Shown here: positions 28,440 through 40,603 of the stretch, piece by piece
Layout of the letters: every line of letters starts with the position of its first letter
Numbering within the stretch: position 1 is the first letter of the stretch
Assembly (NCBI RefSeq): GCF_019059575.1
Contig: NW_024881834.1
Coordinates: 310,001-374,000 of the forward strand
From: Amphibalanus amphitrite
Lineage: Eukaryota; Arthropoda; Thecostraca; Balanomorpha; Balanidae
DNA length: 64,000 nt
Direction of reading: 5' to 3'
The notes under the pieces: generated by a model
What the model was told of the DNA's origin: nothing
Seen by the model: only the letters and a program-made list of their open reading frames with translations
Databases searched by the model: none
Made by a program: the position numbers and the translations under genes

Positions 28440-31400
28440 ATGCTGCTCTCGTGCTCTCGTGTGGCCGGCAGGCTGGGTCGCTCCCAGCCGCCGCCAAATG
28501 CTCGCTCTGTGTCCATTGGAGTGCTCGGCGCCGCCTTCGATAAGGGTCAGGTCAGTGTGGCGCGCTAGATCGGGTTTGAACAGGATTATACCGGACAAAC
28601 CAGTGCGGGGCGCTCGGGTCAGTTCGTAGCGGGATAACATACAGATTAAAACGAGGTGTTGGGTCGGTCAGGGTCACACATCCGTCCTCACCATGCTCAG
28701 GACAAACCCATCCGGCGTATCCCCCTCACGCTCCCTTTCTGGGCTGGCGGTCAACCCCACCCAAACAACCGGTGGTTGAGGTTGGGTCCGCACCAGGACC
28801 CGTTAAAATCCTTTACGACCGTTTAGGAGGCGCCAGTGCACTGTCCCATCGGGGCAATCCGGTCCCACCAGGACGGTCTCGCCGCTGCGGCTCAATCTCG
28901 ATGGCCTGCACAGCCCAATGGCTACGCCCTATCCTCTCATCCAATAGCTCTGCAATGCCGTTCAGGCCGAAAGAGCTTGCTGATTGCTCCCAGCAAAACA
29001 AACAAAACTGTGAGCAGAAATAAAACTTTCGGAACGGAACCAGATAACCGATGACTGATCGATCGATCGATCAGGCCGTTGTCCGTTCATAAAGCCACCG
29101 AATACAATACTCACTTGACCGAGCTCATTGCCGGCGTACCGTTCCACTCGCCAACATTTTCAGACCTTCCATCTGAATGATGTGAATCAACCGCCGACAT
29201 CCAGTCCGGCCTCAAAGCCTTCTCATGCACTCTTGTCATTCCTGCTTTCGCAACAAACTTCCAGAATTCTGACCACACGCCCCCTTCTCACCGTCTCTGC
29301 CGGCCCCGGCTCGCCGTCCCCTCTCGGTCAAGATCACGTGCCTCGCTGAATGGACGTCGTCGGTCGTCCGCACCGTCTCGGGGCCGGCAGAGCCGTGCAG
29401 AGCTCGTAGCTCCCCGGCCCGTCCCGTTTACTGGAGCTCTGAAGGGACACTGGCACTCAGTTACGTAGGACGGGAAGGTTGCGACCAAGATTCTTACAGA
29501 TAGTTGCGAGTTGCGACACACACAACTCCGAATAAAAACGCCTGAATTGGAGCGCTAAACTGGTGAGAACCGGACACGAGATGTGTGGCTGGCGCTGGTA
29601 TAAACTGGAATAGCTGATGTGATTATTTGGTCATAGCCACGTCACTTGCTTGGACAGTTCCGTTTAATCCGTTATTCCATTGAAGGTGAAATTTATACGT
29701 CTAAAGTTGAGTTATCCTGACGAATAGTCGGAAAGCAGGTAAATAAAGCCGTCGTTGGTATAGTCTTAAACGTTACAAATCAAAATAGTCAACAAATGAA
29801 ATAATCGGAACTAAGTGAACCCGAATGAACGGTTGCAACGAGTGAATGTTTGATGCGTAAACTCGTGTAAAAGCTAACGTTTAGGCACCTAAATTCGGCT
29901 GCAGCTCTCGTCCGACACCTCTGTACGGCGACAGAGGCCACACGTCCCCTGAGACCGCCTATCGTTAGTATTCAGCGCACCCTGCATGGGCCGGCGAGCC
30001 TCCCAAACCGGTCCCGGTCCACACCCCCTCCCCTTCCCGGCTGGGGGCTTGGCCGTGACGTCAGAGCACCAGCACCTCTGTGACTGTCTGTTTGTGCCAG
30101 GTGACAGTGCGGGTTACGGTAACAACACAGAGTTACAACCGGGCCACAACTTGCGACCCACAGGGTCAAGACGAGACGGGTCGACTGATATTCCGCGTAA
30201 CGTAAACAAATGTGTTTATTGCATTAAGCCCGTTTATGAGGTATACAATTTATTAATTGCTCATCTTACGGACCATATAAGACGGTTTGCAATTAGAATG
30301 CCGTTCAAGGAGACGATTCACCCCTGCATTGACAGCAGCGTCAGCGTGCGGCCCGTAAGACGGTCATACGTCGGAGCAAGTCCCGCACCGCATACCAATA
30401 CCCGCACCGCGTCGGCGCTCGGACGGCCTTGTATCGACTCGGCGCGCGTATGTCCTTCACCTTGGCAGTACCCAGAGCGCTCTCCTCCAATAGCTGAACA
30501 TAACACGGTGTGCTGACGGCGGCGGCGGCGGCGGCGGTACTCCACGGCTGATGGCGGCCCTCACACACTCACACAGCCATTCACTGAGGAGTTATCAGAG
30601 CTGGTTTACCGGAGCTCTGACCGGCAAGGGCGACTTTGAACGGCGGGTCACGGTAAACGGTTGGGTGAACGGTAAACGTCCGAGTGAAGACGGCGGACGG
30701 TAGCGGGCGATCTATTTATTGATCGTGTTTCATGACGCCTTTGGCAACACGTCGGTTATGCATAAACGCACACGTAGCATTGCATCGTACCGTCTAATAT
30801 CCTTACCCAAACTTCCACATAAATCCCGTGAAATGGCATATGATAACTAATGCCAACTAACCACTATAAACACTACAGCACCGTCCACCGTCTATCCCCT
30901 ACCACAGACACCTCTGACCGCTCTCCTTACCCCCGACAGACCCGCAGCGGCGCCAGTCTGGGCCCGGGCGCGGTACGTCAGACGGGCGTGCTGCAGGACC
31001 TCACCGCGCTGGGTCACACCGTGAGGGACCTCGGTGATCTCCGACTGCAGGAGGCGGTGCCCGCCGAGTACAGGGCAGAGGATGGACGCGCCAGGATGAA
31101 AAACGCCACCAGCGTGGGACGGTTCAACCAGCAGGTCGGTCCGTGGTGGGTGGTCGTGATGGGCGGCTAACGGTTGACGTTTGGAAGTGGGAGTGGGATC
31201 GAAAAGGCCCAGTCTTACGTCCAGGGGTGGATTTTTATATAAAGTTGGGGTTGCACGTGCAACCCCAACTTTGAATTGTGCAACCCCAACATCGGTTTGT
31301 GCAACCCCAACTTTACAACTGAAATAAATCGGCGGGCGACTCGAATGGTGCCGCCCCCATAACCCTGAGCCATCCCAAAACTATATGCCACCCGTTGACT

Positions 31401-34400
31401 TGGCACCATCTTTCAAAAGAGCCCTACCCATCATGTAGGCAATAGTCACCCCTCAACTATCTAGTGTAGTTGCCGCCTCCTCAGACCTCAAATGTAGGTG
31501 CCGCTCCCTCGAATGTAGGTGCCGCCCCTCGAATGTAGGTGCCGCCCCCTCAAATGTAAGTGCCGCCCCCTCGAATGTAGGTGCCGCCCCCTCGAATGTA
31601 GGTGCCACCCCCTCGAATGATGGTGCCGCCCCTCAAATGTACCTAAATGCCGCCCCCCGAATGTAGGTGCCGCCCCCTCGAATGTAAGTGCCGCCCCCTC
31701 AAATGTAAGTGCCGCCCCCTCCCTCGAATGTAGATGCCGGCCCCCCTCGAATGTAGATGCCGGCCCTCCTCGAATGTAAGTGCCGCCCCCGCGAATGTAG
31801 GTGCCGCCCCCTCAAATGTAAATGTCGCCCCTCGAATGTAGGCGCTGTCTCCTCGAATGTAGGTGCCGCCCCCTCAAATGTTAGTGCCGCCCCCTCGAAT
31901 GTAGGTGCCGGCCCTCCTCGAATGCACGTGCCGCCCCCTCAAATGTTAGTGCCGCCCCTCGAATGTAGATGCCGGCCCTCCTCGAATGTTGGTGCCGCCC
32001 CCTCAAATGTACCTAAATGCCGCCCCTCGAATGTAGGTGCCGCCCCCTCAAATGTAAGTGCCGCCCCCTCGAATGTAGATGCCGGCCCTCCTCGAATGTA
32101 GGTGCCGCCCCCTCAAATGTTAGGCCGCCCCCTCGAATGTAGATGCCAGCCCTTCTCGAATGTACCTAGGTGCCGCCCCCTCAAATGTTAGTGCCGCCCC
32201 CTCGAATGAAGGTGCCGCGCCGCCCCCTCAAATGTTGGCCCCGGCCACTTATGCATAGGTGTCATCGGTCATCCCATAAAATGTAGGTGCCGTCCCTTCG
32301 AATGTAGATGGCACCCCCTAGGGTGTAGTTGCCGCCCCCTAAGGCCTAGTTGCAGTGCAGCCCCCTCAAATGTAGGTGCCACCCCCTAAGTGTAGGTGCC
32401 ACCCCTTGAAATGAAGGTGCCTTTCCCTCAGATGCCGCCCCCCCCCCCCCACATGCGTGGGTGCCGCCCCTCAAGTTAGGGTGCTGCCCATAAAATGTAG
32501 GTGCCGCCCCCTCTAAGTGTAGGCGCTGCCGCCTCAAGTGCAAATGCCATCGCCGCCCCCTCTAATGTAGGTACTACCCTCCTCTCAAGATCTTGAGCTG
32601 TCACAAGGCCGTATAAAGCTGTCGGACATGCAAAAATGACCAGTTAAAAAAATCGTGGATTTCGATTCCTGGTGCGCCGCTCACCGCTCAGTCGGAGGTG
32701 GGGGTGGTGCCCAGTGGAGGTCGCAGGGGGCATCAGGGCCATGGCCCCCCAAAGACAAATCAGGGGCCATCATATAATTTTCCCCCCGCGCACCGACGGG
32801 GGGCTGCGCCAACTTCGTACCGACGGGGGGGGGGGGCGGATGACCGCCCCCCCCTGAGATCTCGAGAACGAAGCAAGATAGCGACAAGCGGTAAACGGCA
32901 TCGGATACGCACGGACAAGGTCTACAATTTTTACAAAGATCATTTTCAGGTCAGGTCAAAGATGACGTTACAGGGGTCAAAAAAGTCAAAATGGCGACGC
33001 TAGATATGGAGAGAGTTTTTCTCGAATAACTTTCGAATTAGTCAAGATAGGAACAAACTAAGGGCAACATCGTGATCCTCTCGTAAATCCGCATCGAATG
33101 ATATATATGATGACCTCGAAAGGTCAAGGTCGAAGGTTGACCTCAGGTCACGTGACCTCGAGGTCATCATGTATATCATTCGATGCGTCTTGCCGAGCTG
33201 AACACAATGAGACCATCCACGCGTCTGTATCTTGTTCCTGTACGGAGTTACTGGCAAAAAAAAACTTTGGTGACCATTGATGACGTCACATGACCTTACA
33301 GCTGCCCAACAGCAAAACTGACCTCAAGGTAGTGAAGGTTGATCGTATATGAAGTCATACATGGTATATGGGGCCATTCCGACCCATTTAGTGGTAAAAA
33401 CAGGGAGTTGATTTTTCCCCCATTGACTTATAATGGGGAGGTCGCGAAATTGACCTGACCTTAGGTCACCGATATCAAAATTCCGAGATGAACAAATTGT
33501 AGCTACTAATGACCTTATAACATCCTGCAACTTTCAAAGGCCTCCGACATCTACTGTAGCTCTGGCACGGTGACAAAGTTGCAAAAAAGTGACTTGAGGT
33601 TGGGTCATTCAAAGTGACCTGGTGACCTGACCTTAAAAGTTAAGAAGTTCAAACTTGCACACCATGTGTAAAATTGATGAGAGAATAGTCGTACCAAATT
33701 TCGCGGCGCTACGCGCCGCGGTTTTCCCGCTATTAGGGAAAAACCTCAGGGGGGCGGATATCCGCCCCCCCCGTCGGTGCGCGTGGTAAACAACCGATGG
33801 GCCCCGATGGGCGTAGGGGCCCTGGCTCTTACCCGATTGCCACGAGGCTCAAGAAACCAACGCCAGGTATTATGTAACAGCCCCCATACCGGTCTTTGAG
33901 TATCCTGACTTCTGAGGGCGCTTCAGTGGCCTTCAAGGGCCCACCTTGACCGATGAGGGCCCACATCGACCAATGAGGGCCCACATCGACCTCTCAGGGC
34001 CTTTCACTGGCCCTTGAGGGCCCTAAAGCGGCATCAAGAGTCCCCCAACCGGCCTTTGAGGGCTCCACACTGATCTCTTGATGGCCTCATTTCTGTCTCT
34101 GGGGTTCAGGACTGACCTATCGGTGCCGGTCACTAAGAGCCCGCATCGACCTCTGAGGGCCTCAAACTGGCCTTTGAGGGCCCTGTACTGGTCTCGAGGG
34201 CTCCCAAACTGGTCTCTGGGGGTCCACGCCTCTAATGGCCACATTTCTTTTTCTGAGGGCCCAACACTGGCCTTGGGGTGTCCCTGAGGGCCCGTACTGA
34301 CTTCTGAAGGCCCGATGCCGGTCTCTTAGGGTTCACATCGGCCTCTGGGGGCCTTATGCTGACCTCTGGGGTCCAACACCGACCCATGCTGGTCTTTTAG

Positions 34401-37400
34401 GGCCCCACACTGACATCTGAGGGCTCCACGCTGGCCTGTAAGATACCACACCGGCATGTTAGGGGCCCACGTCGGCATCTGATGGTTCCAAACTGCCCTT
34501 TGAAGGCTCTGTACTGGTCTCTGAGGGCCTCACACTGCCGGTACGGACCCACGCTGGTCTTTTGAGGGTCCAAACTGGTCTCTGACGGCCCAAACTGGCC
34601 TCCTAGGGCCCAACACCGTGGCTTCGGATGGTCCGATTTCTGTCTCTTGGCGGACAAAGACTAAACCTTGGGCACTTCTGAGGGCCCGTACTGGCTTCTG
34701 AAGGCCCGATGCCGGTCTCTTAGGACCAACATTGGCCTCTGAGGGCCCATCCTGGCTTTTGAGGACACTCTGTCCGGTCTTTTAGGGCCCCATACTGACC
34801 TCTGAGGGCTTCACGTTGGCCTGTAGAAATCACACTGGCCTCTGAGGGCCCACGTCGGCCTCTAATGGTTCCAAACTGACCTTTGAAGGCCCTGTACTGG
34901 TCTCAGAGCCCAGAGGGCCCTAAACTGGCTTCTAAGGGTCCCAAACTGGCCTCTGAGGGCCCCAAACCGGCCTCTAAATGTCTCACAACCGGCTGCTGAT
35001 AACCCCATTTCTGTCACTGACACCCAAGGCTGGCCCTTGTCCCTTGGGTGCCTCTGAGGGTCCCGTACTGGTTTCTGAAGGCTCTATGCCGGCCTCTGAG
35101 GACCCATGACGGTCTTTAGGGGCCCTGTGGTAGTGTGCTCCTCGATTGTCTCCCTGGAGCCGCTTCTGCGATGACTTGCCCGCCGGCGCATGGGCCGACG
35201 GCTGGGGTCAGCGGGCGCGGTTGGAATGTGGACCAGTCTTGTTCGAGACACAATGCAAGCGGGAGCCCTACTGTCGCTTATAACAGGCCCCGCACTGGAC
35301 TCTGAGGGCCCCAAACTGGCCTCAATGGGTCCCAGCCGGTCTATGGGGTCTCTACACCGCCACTGATGGCCCTATTATGGTCTCTGGGGTGCCAGGTTAG
35401 TCTGGGTCCGTGAGGGCCCACATCGGCCTCTGAGTCTGGGGGCCCCATACAGGCCTTTGAGGGCCAATACTGGCCTTTGAGGGCCCTACACCGACCTCTG
35501 AGGGCCCCGAATCGGGCTCCTCTGAGGGACCCACACTAGCCTCTGATGAACCCACTCCGGTCGCTGGGGGCTCAAGATTAAACTTTGGGTGCCTCGCACT
35601 GGGCTCTGAGGGCCCACATTGACCTCCGAGAGCTCCACACTGGCCTGTAAGGGATCATATTGAGCTGGCCTCTGATGACCAACTGGTTTTGGAGGGCCAG
35701 TACTGGCCAGTGGCCACTCAGGGTCCCAAACCGGCTTTTGAGGGCCATAACCGGCATCTGATGGACCAAACCGGACCTTGGTGGCCCAAAACAGGCCTCA
35801 GACTTCAGAGGGCCCTCCACCAGACTCTGAGAGTCCCGTCTTTAGTCTCTGGGGTCCAAGGAAGAACTTTTAGCGTTTCATGTCGTCCTCCAAGGTTCCC
35901 TGTCAGTCTCTGTTGGTCCCCATGTCGGAATTTCGGAATTTGAGGGCCGTTATCTCGTCGCAGCGGGCCGGCATTAAGGTCTATTACCATATCGGGGTCA
36001 CATCGGTTTCTGAGGGCCCATGTCTGCTGCCAAGGGTCCCTGGTCTCAGATAGTTCCATTTAGGTCTTTGAGAGCCCGGGCCTGCCCATCATAGGCGCCT
36101 CATGCCATCTTCTTATTCTCTGCCGATCTCGGAGGGCCCCTGTCGATCTGTTTGGCCCGTGCAGGTTTTTAAGGGCCGCTGCTAGTCTCTGAGAGCCTCA
36201 TGTCGTTAGTTGTGTCTATTTTGGGTCGCATTGGCACCACACATGTCTCTTAGGGCCCATACCAGTCAAGGTGTCCCACATTGACCTCTCAAGGACCAAC
36301 GCTGGCCTCAAGGGCTCACACCACCTCAGAGGTTCCGAACTGGCCTTTGACGACCCCGCACTGGCCTTTGATGACCCCGGGCCCGCACTGGCCTCTGATG
36401 GCTCAGGCAGGTCTCGTAAAACCCACGTTGGAGTTCAAAGACCCATATTGCTATGCGAGGTCTCACCCGGTTTATGAGGGTCAATCTCAACACTGGCCTT
36501 AAATGATCTTACGCCGGGCTTATATAAGGGTCTCATACTGGTTTCAGAAGTTTTCCGCTACTGACCAAAAACTTCAGGGGGAGGGGGGGCGGATATTCGC
36601 CCCCCCCCCTCCGCGGAACGCGGGTTAAGCTAACACACCGCCCCCAGCGAGGGTCTACAGGGGCCCCTTTGCCAATTCCCCCCCCCCCCCCCCCAACGCC
36701 AAGTTTACGACCGTACCTGGTGGCGCCCACTTCCGGACTATTGCGCCCCTCGGAACCGCTTTGGGCGCCCTTTCAGGGCTGTGCAACCCCAATAAAAAAC
36801 AAAAAAATCCACCCCTGCTTACGTCGCGTTAAAAAGGGACCCTCCCACCTTAACATTAGTTTTGAGTTGAGATAGCCAAATTGGTGGCCATGAGCTGCAA
36901 ATAACGGTTTGGACACTCACAACATCGAAAAATGCTTTAATTCGAAGATATGGAATTTCAAACTTGCAGTTTTCGGATTCTAAGGGGCTAATGCTTTGGA
37001 ATGCCCCCTTAGAATTTGTGACGTCAGCGGAGATCTAACGATGTTTTAATCTTAGACTAAAACCATCTTTAACACGTGGTGGTATACGCTGCTTTGCGCG
37101 CAACGTCTGCCGCACTTTAGGGCTGCCAAATTATTGCTTCCAAATAAAGTCGCTAGTAACAGGGGAGATCCCAAAAAGTAAACAAAAGTAAAAGTCTAAT
37201 ATCTTGAAAACCAGTGAATATTTTTCGGTGAAATTTGGTAGATATTCGTTTTCGCTCTTTCTGAACCAAGGGACATCACTTTCATGCCAATTCATTAACT
37301 TTTTTGAAGGTGGGAGGGTCCCTTTAATGTTGATTACACAAAACTCGTTTTATAGGCTCGCAGAAACGTCAATGAAGAAAATCAGATAGCCCATGTTGCA

Positions 37401-39259
37401 TGTGTGTGTGAGTCAAATGAACTGTTCTGTTCGCGATCTAAAAATGCTCCGGTTCGCATATCTAGCAAAAGGTATGAGCCGTCTTTAGCCCAAAGCTCCG
37501 ACTGCACCCGTACGCATCACCACGGCCGTCCGTTCACTTTTCTCCCCTCACACCGTCAGTTGTCTGAGCGGGTGTCATCAGCGCTGGGCCAGCACGACGT
37601 GGTGGTGACACTGGGCGGCGACCACAGCATCGCCATCGGCACCATCCACGGCCACGGGCAGACGGTGCGACACGACAAGCTGGCCGTGCTGTGGGTGGAC
37701 GCGCACGCTGACATCAATACACGTGAGAGACGAGGAGAGGAGGGTGCCAAAGGGAGAGGGAGAGTTCACTGGGACTAAAGAGCATGGTTCCTTTCTGAAA
37801 AAAAGACGGCAAATGCATTTAACGTAATTAACAGTTTCAGTGTTTGCTAAGCTTTGCTAAGTCGTCACCTGTTTTCATCGCGATGTGACCGTCCCCATTC
37901 AATGAGACTTATTGATATGACCATGCATAACAAAATGGCATGCGATGGCCTGACCTTTCTCCGATCACTATTCTATACATGACGTAACTATTTTCTGACC
38001 ATTACCTGACCTGACCTCTCTCTGACCGCTCCCCCACCCCGCCGCAGCTCTGACCTCCGACTCGGGTAACTTCCACGGTAAACCTCTATCGTTCCTGATG
38101 CGTGGCATGGAGGCCTTCCACCTGGACCTGCCCGACCTGCGCTGGTGCAAGCCGTGCCTGCACCCCTCCAAACTAGTCTACATCGGACTGAGGGCCGTCG
38201 ACCCGCTGGAGAGGGTGGCCATCCAGGAGTTCGGCATCCGCGCATACGCCATGAGGGAGATCGACAGACTTGGAATCGATAAGGTGAGTGATTGGTGATG
38301 AACTCTCAGATACCCCAGAAACAATCCGGGATCTAAGTGTATATTTGAATTTGCCTCTCCCTCGTCTCAGTTGGATGGCTCTTTTTTGTAGGTGCGATCT
38401 CCGTACAAAACTAAGCTATGGCTCACATGTCATCTTGTGACGAACCAAGCCAAACCGTCTATTTGGCCTCGATGATATCTTATGTGAGTTTCAACATCGC
38501 TCTCTAACACGCCATCCCATTCCGTCTCGGTCAGGTGGTTGAGATGGCGTTGGACCAGCTGGGTGCCGGAGTGGGCGCCGACTCGTCCCTGCACGTCAGC
38601 TTCGACGTGGACGCGCTGGACCCGTCCGAGGCGCCGTGCACCGGAACACCAGGTCGGAGAAGGAGCGAGGGGCAACGAATTACGGGACAGAGAAGAGGGA
38701 GAGTGGGAGGGAAAATTAAAGAGACTGCGTACTAGGGTGAAGTGGGAGACCGACTGACCGAGTGACAGAATGGAATCAGTTTCGAAAAATTTGTTACGGT
38801 GATGATTATAAAATGGACAATATAATATATGCGTTTGCATATATGCAAACGCACCGATCGATGCTTGTTAGGACGCCTTAGTTTATGCGATCACTTATAC
38901 TTATATCTCCTTGAATGAAAGCTCGGAAAATTTAGCCATATGTCGAAAATCTAATATTGCTGCCTTATAAGCAGCCTAACTCACCACCCCGGCCTCCTGT
39001 TTCAGTGCGTGGCGGTCTGAGTCTGCGCGAGGGTCAGACCGTGATGGAGGAGGTCTGCAAGTGGGGCACGCTGCGCTCCATGGACGTGGTCGAGGTGAAC
39101 CCGCAGCTGGGAACTCCGCAGCAGGCGCAGTACACGGCCGACGCGGCGCGGCACCTGCTACTGGCTACATTCGGGAGGTACCGCGGAGGTAACGCGCCGG
39201 AGGGCTCTCAGCTGCCGCGGCCCGAGATCAAACCCGACCCGCGCACACACCCGCACTGA
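28440..39259 (+). CDS. Arginase, probably mitochondrial (ARG2-like), six exons
   Basis: Exons 28440-28550, 30940-31134, 37560-37722, 38048-38283, 38535-38652 and 39006-39259 (TGA) join in phase to 358 residues (human ARG2: 354). The enzyme hydrolyses arginine to ornithine and urea. All binuclear Mn ligands are present: GGDHS at 121-125, DAHADIN at 149-155 and SFDVDALDP at 257-265. [24 protein letters not shown] and VVEVNPQLG match the family. Residues 1-25 ([18 protein letters not shown]...) are Arg/Ser-rich without acids, as in a mitochondrial targeting peptide. Intron 2 is 6.4 kb because of an inserted hAT-like element. The frame stays open upstream of ATG 28440, but a splice-like junction at 28429 argues against a longer N-terminus. 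A poly(A) signal may be AATAAA at 39957. Confidence 0.93.
31470..32575 (+). repeat. Degenerate satellite array A, ~20-bp unit
   Basis: About 50 copies of GTGCCGCCCCCTCGAATGTA and variants (AAATGTAAGT, AGATGCCGGC), with unit lengths of 18-21 bp. Where units are 21 bp, a translated frame shows a SNVGAAP heptad, an artefact of unit length. It lies wholly within the hAT-like element. Confidence 0.93.
32788..33783. mobile_element. Nested ~1-kb element with G-run hairpin ends, rich in AGGTCA motifs
   Basis: GCGCACCGACGGGGGG at 32788-32803 and its complement at 33767-33782 form the ends. Just inside each is a G-run/CGGAT/CCGC/C-run hairpin. The interior (32940-33660) has many TGACCT/AGGTCA repeats. 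No target duplication is clear, and the left end carries an extra repeat. It resembles the piggyBac-like element at 48007-49193 in design. It is non-coding. Confidence 0.6.
33905..36530 (+). repeat. Degenerate satellite array B, ~20-bp unit
   Basis: More than 100 diverged copies of a unit like CTGGCCTCTGAGGGCCCAAA. A non-repeat insert of about 155 bp (35128-35285) interrupts it; I do not recognise that insert. It lies inside the hAT-like element, separated from array A by the nested element. Short frames across it are artefacts. Confidence 0.92.
36565..36628. mobile_element. Solo end of a G-run hairpin element next to TTAA
   Basis: A G-run/CGGATATTCG/C-run hairpin (about 36580-36610) is followed by CCGCGGAACGCGGG and TTAA (36625-36628). 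CGCGGG-TTAA is also how the right end of the element at 48011-49189 finishes. No matching left end was seen nearby. Confidence 0.5.
38830..38853. repeat. Perfect 24-bp palindrome
   Basis: A TGCGTTTGCAT arm and its exact complement meet at a central TA in arginase intron 5. No flanking duplication was seen. Confidence 0.85.
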
Positions 39260-40603
39260 GGAGGGAGGTGATGGGGGCGGTGGAATGGATGGAGTGTCAG
39301 CGTGGGTCAGGGGGAGGGACAGAAGCGACTGAGATGGCACACGGGATAGAGGTGAGGAGAGATAACTGGATGCCGGTACGAAGTGCCAGGGGAAGATATT
39401 TCGGAGTCCCTGCTGTCAGGGAGAAAAGAGGCTTTGGCGAATCTGCCAAACTCAAACCCGGTAGCCTGAGCTTAAGTGACCACGACATTATTATACGAAG
39501 CTTGCAAAGTACGGAGTAGCCACTATCATATTTGCTGAGTGGTCGCAGTCACATTGGCACACTAAAACGGCCACTATCGGCAACGGGTTTCTGGACTTCT
39601 CGTCAAGCGTAAATGGTGCGCTAACTCCAGGGAGACCATGTTTAGAAGAAATAGTGAAACTGAAATGTTATGCATTGTTTCGCAAGTGATCCAGTTCGCT
39701 TGCTCTTGTGGAAAAAGGGAGTTCCTTTTATTGAAAACGATAATACTCAACATAAAGCAGGTAGCTTTATAGGTGGAGGGAAGGAAAGCGGCTTGAGCCA
39801 GGAAACATTCGACGATTGACCGATACATTCCTGTATTTTGAACAAAACGTGTAAATACAAATTCGCATGAAGAAATTGTCTTTTAGGCATAGTTATCATG
39901 TAACCCAACTGAGCGGGTTGAAACGCTTCGAACACAATATAGGCACTATGGCAAGAAATAAACGTTTGTACGGTTGACTAGAACGGTTTAAATGTTAACA
40001 ATAGAGATTAATGCTTTTTTTCTTTACTGACCATCGAAAAGATCGAACAATCGATGAACATGATTGCAACAAATCATTACGACACAGTACGACATGAGTC
40101 ACCTAAAATATACATTTGTACACTATGGGACGGCGGACTAGAAAACACGAGTCAGGAGACCATGATTTGAGATCGCTGGGTAGCTATCACAGTTGTTCGT
40201 CAGCGCTTCTTCACTCCATTACATATCCATTCAGTCGAAGCGTCTCTCGTTAAATTCTAACGAGCGTAGCTTGGGCCACAATCGCATATCACAATCCGTT
40301 CACGATCAAATTACACGATTCTTCAGCACTATTTACAATGAAAGATCATCTGAGATCACTATTTTCTTTTTCTTCACTGGCTAACGAAAACTAATCCCGT
40401 TACTCAAACGCACGACTCACTCGCATTTCAACCCTATCCGATCTGACAACCTGAATGACTAGAAGGGCCATCTCTCACTACCCTTGGCCCATGATAACCT
40501 ATCGGATCTCCTCACTCCCATGACCTAACCTGACGCCCCCTTTTGACCTGCCAGCACTCCCCACTCCTCTGCCACAGCTCCCACGGTCCTCACGCAGCCC
40601 GCA
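39260..40603. other. Spacer between convergent arginase and DNAH2 genes
   Basis: AT-rich sequence with no conserved frame. It contains the 3' ends of two genes transcribed toward each other. AATAAA at 39957-39962 could end the arginase transcript. Nothing else was recognised. Confidence 0.6.

Larger units (their letters stand above)
31214..36825. mobile_element. 5.6-kb non-autonomous hAT-like element carrying satellite arrays
   Basis: The left end CAGGGGTGGATTTTT (31222) and the right end AAAAAAATCCACCCCTG (to 36817) are terminal inverted repeats; GGGGTTGCAC and GTGCAACCCC follow just inside each end. CTTACGTC flanks both sides (31214-31221 and 36818-36825), a perfect 8-bp target duplication. 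A CAG-starting TIR plus an 8-bp duplication fits the hAT superfamily. No transposase is seen. The interior holds GTGCAACCCCAA subterminal repeats, two long arrays of ~20-bp units and further nested elements. It sits in arginase intron 2. Confidence 0.85.

Noticed and set aside
31757-32101. Plus-strand frame with Cys-rich and SNVGAAP heptads
   Set aside because: Produced by 21-bp satellite units in array A. It has no start context or splice signals, and is bounded by units of other lengths.
31470-36530. Possible CRISPR-like or regularly spaced array
   Set aside because: The units abut with no spacers, vary in length and lie in a eukaryotic intron; they are satellites.
37204-37389. Short plus-strand frame after the hAT-like element
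   Set aside because: AT-rich intron sequence with no conserved motif.
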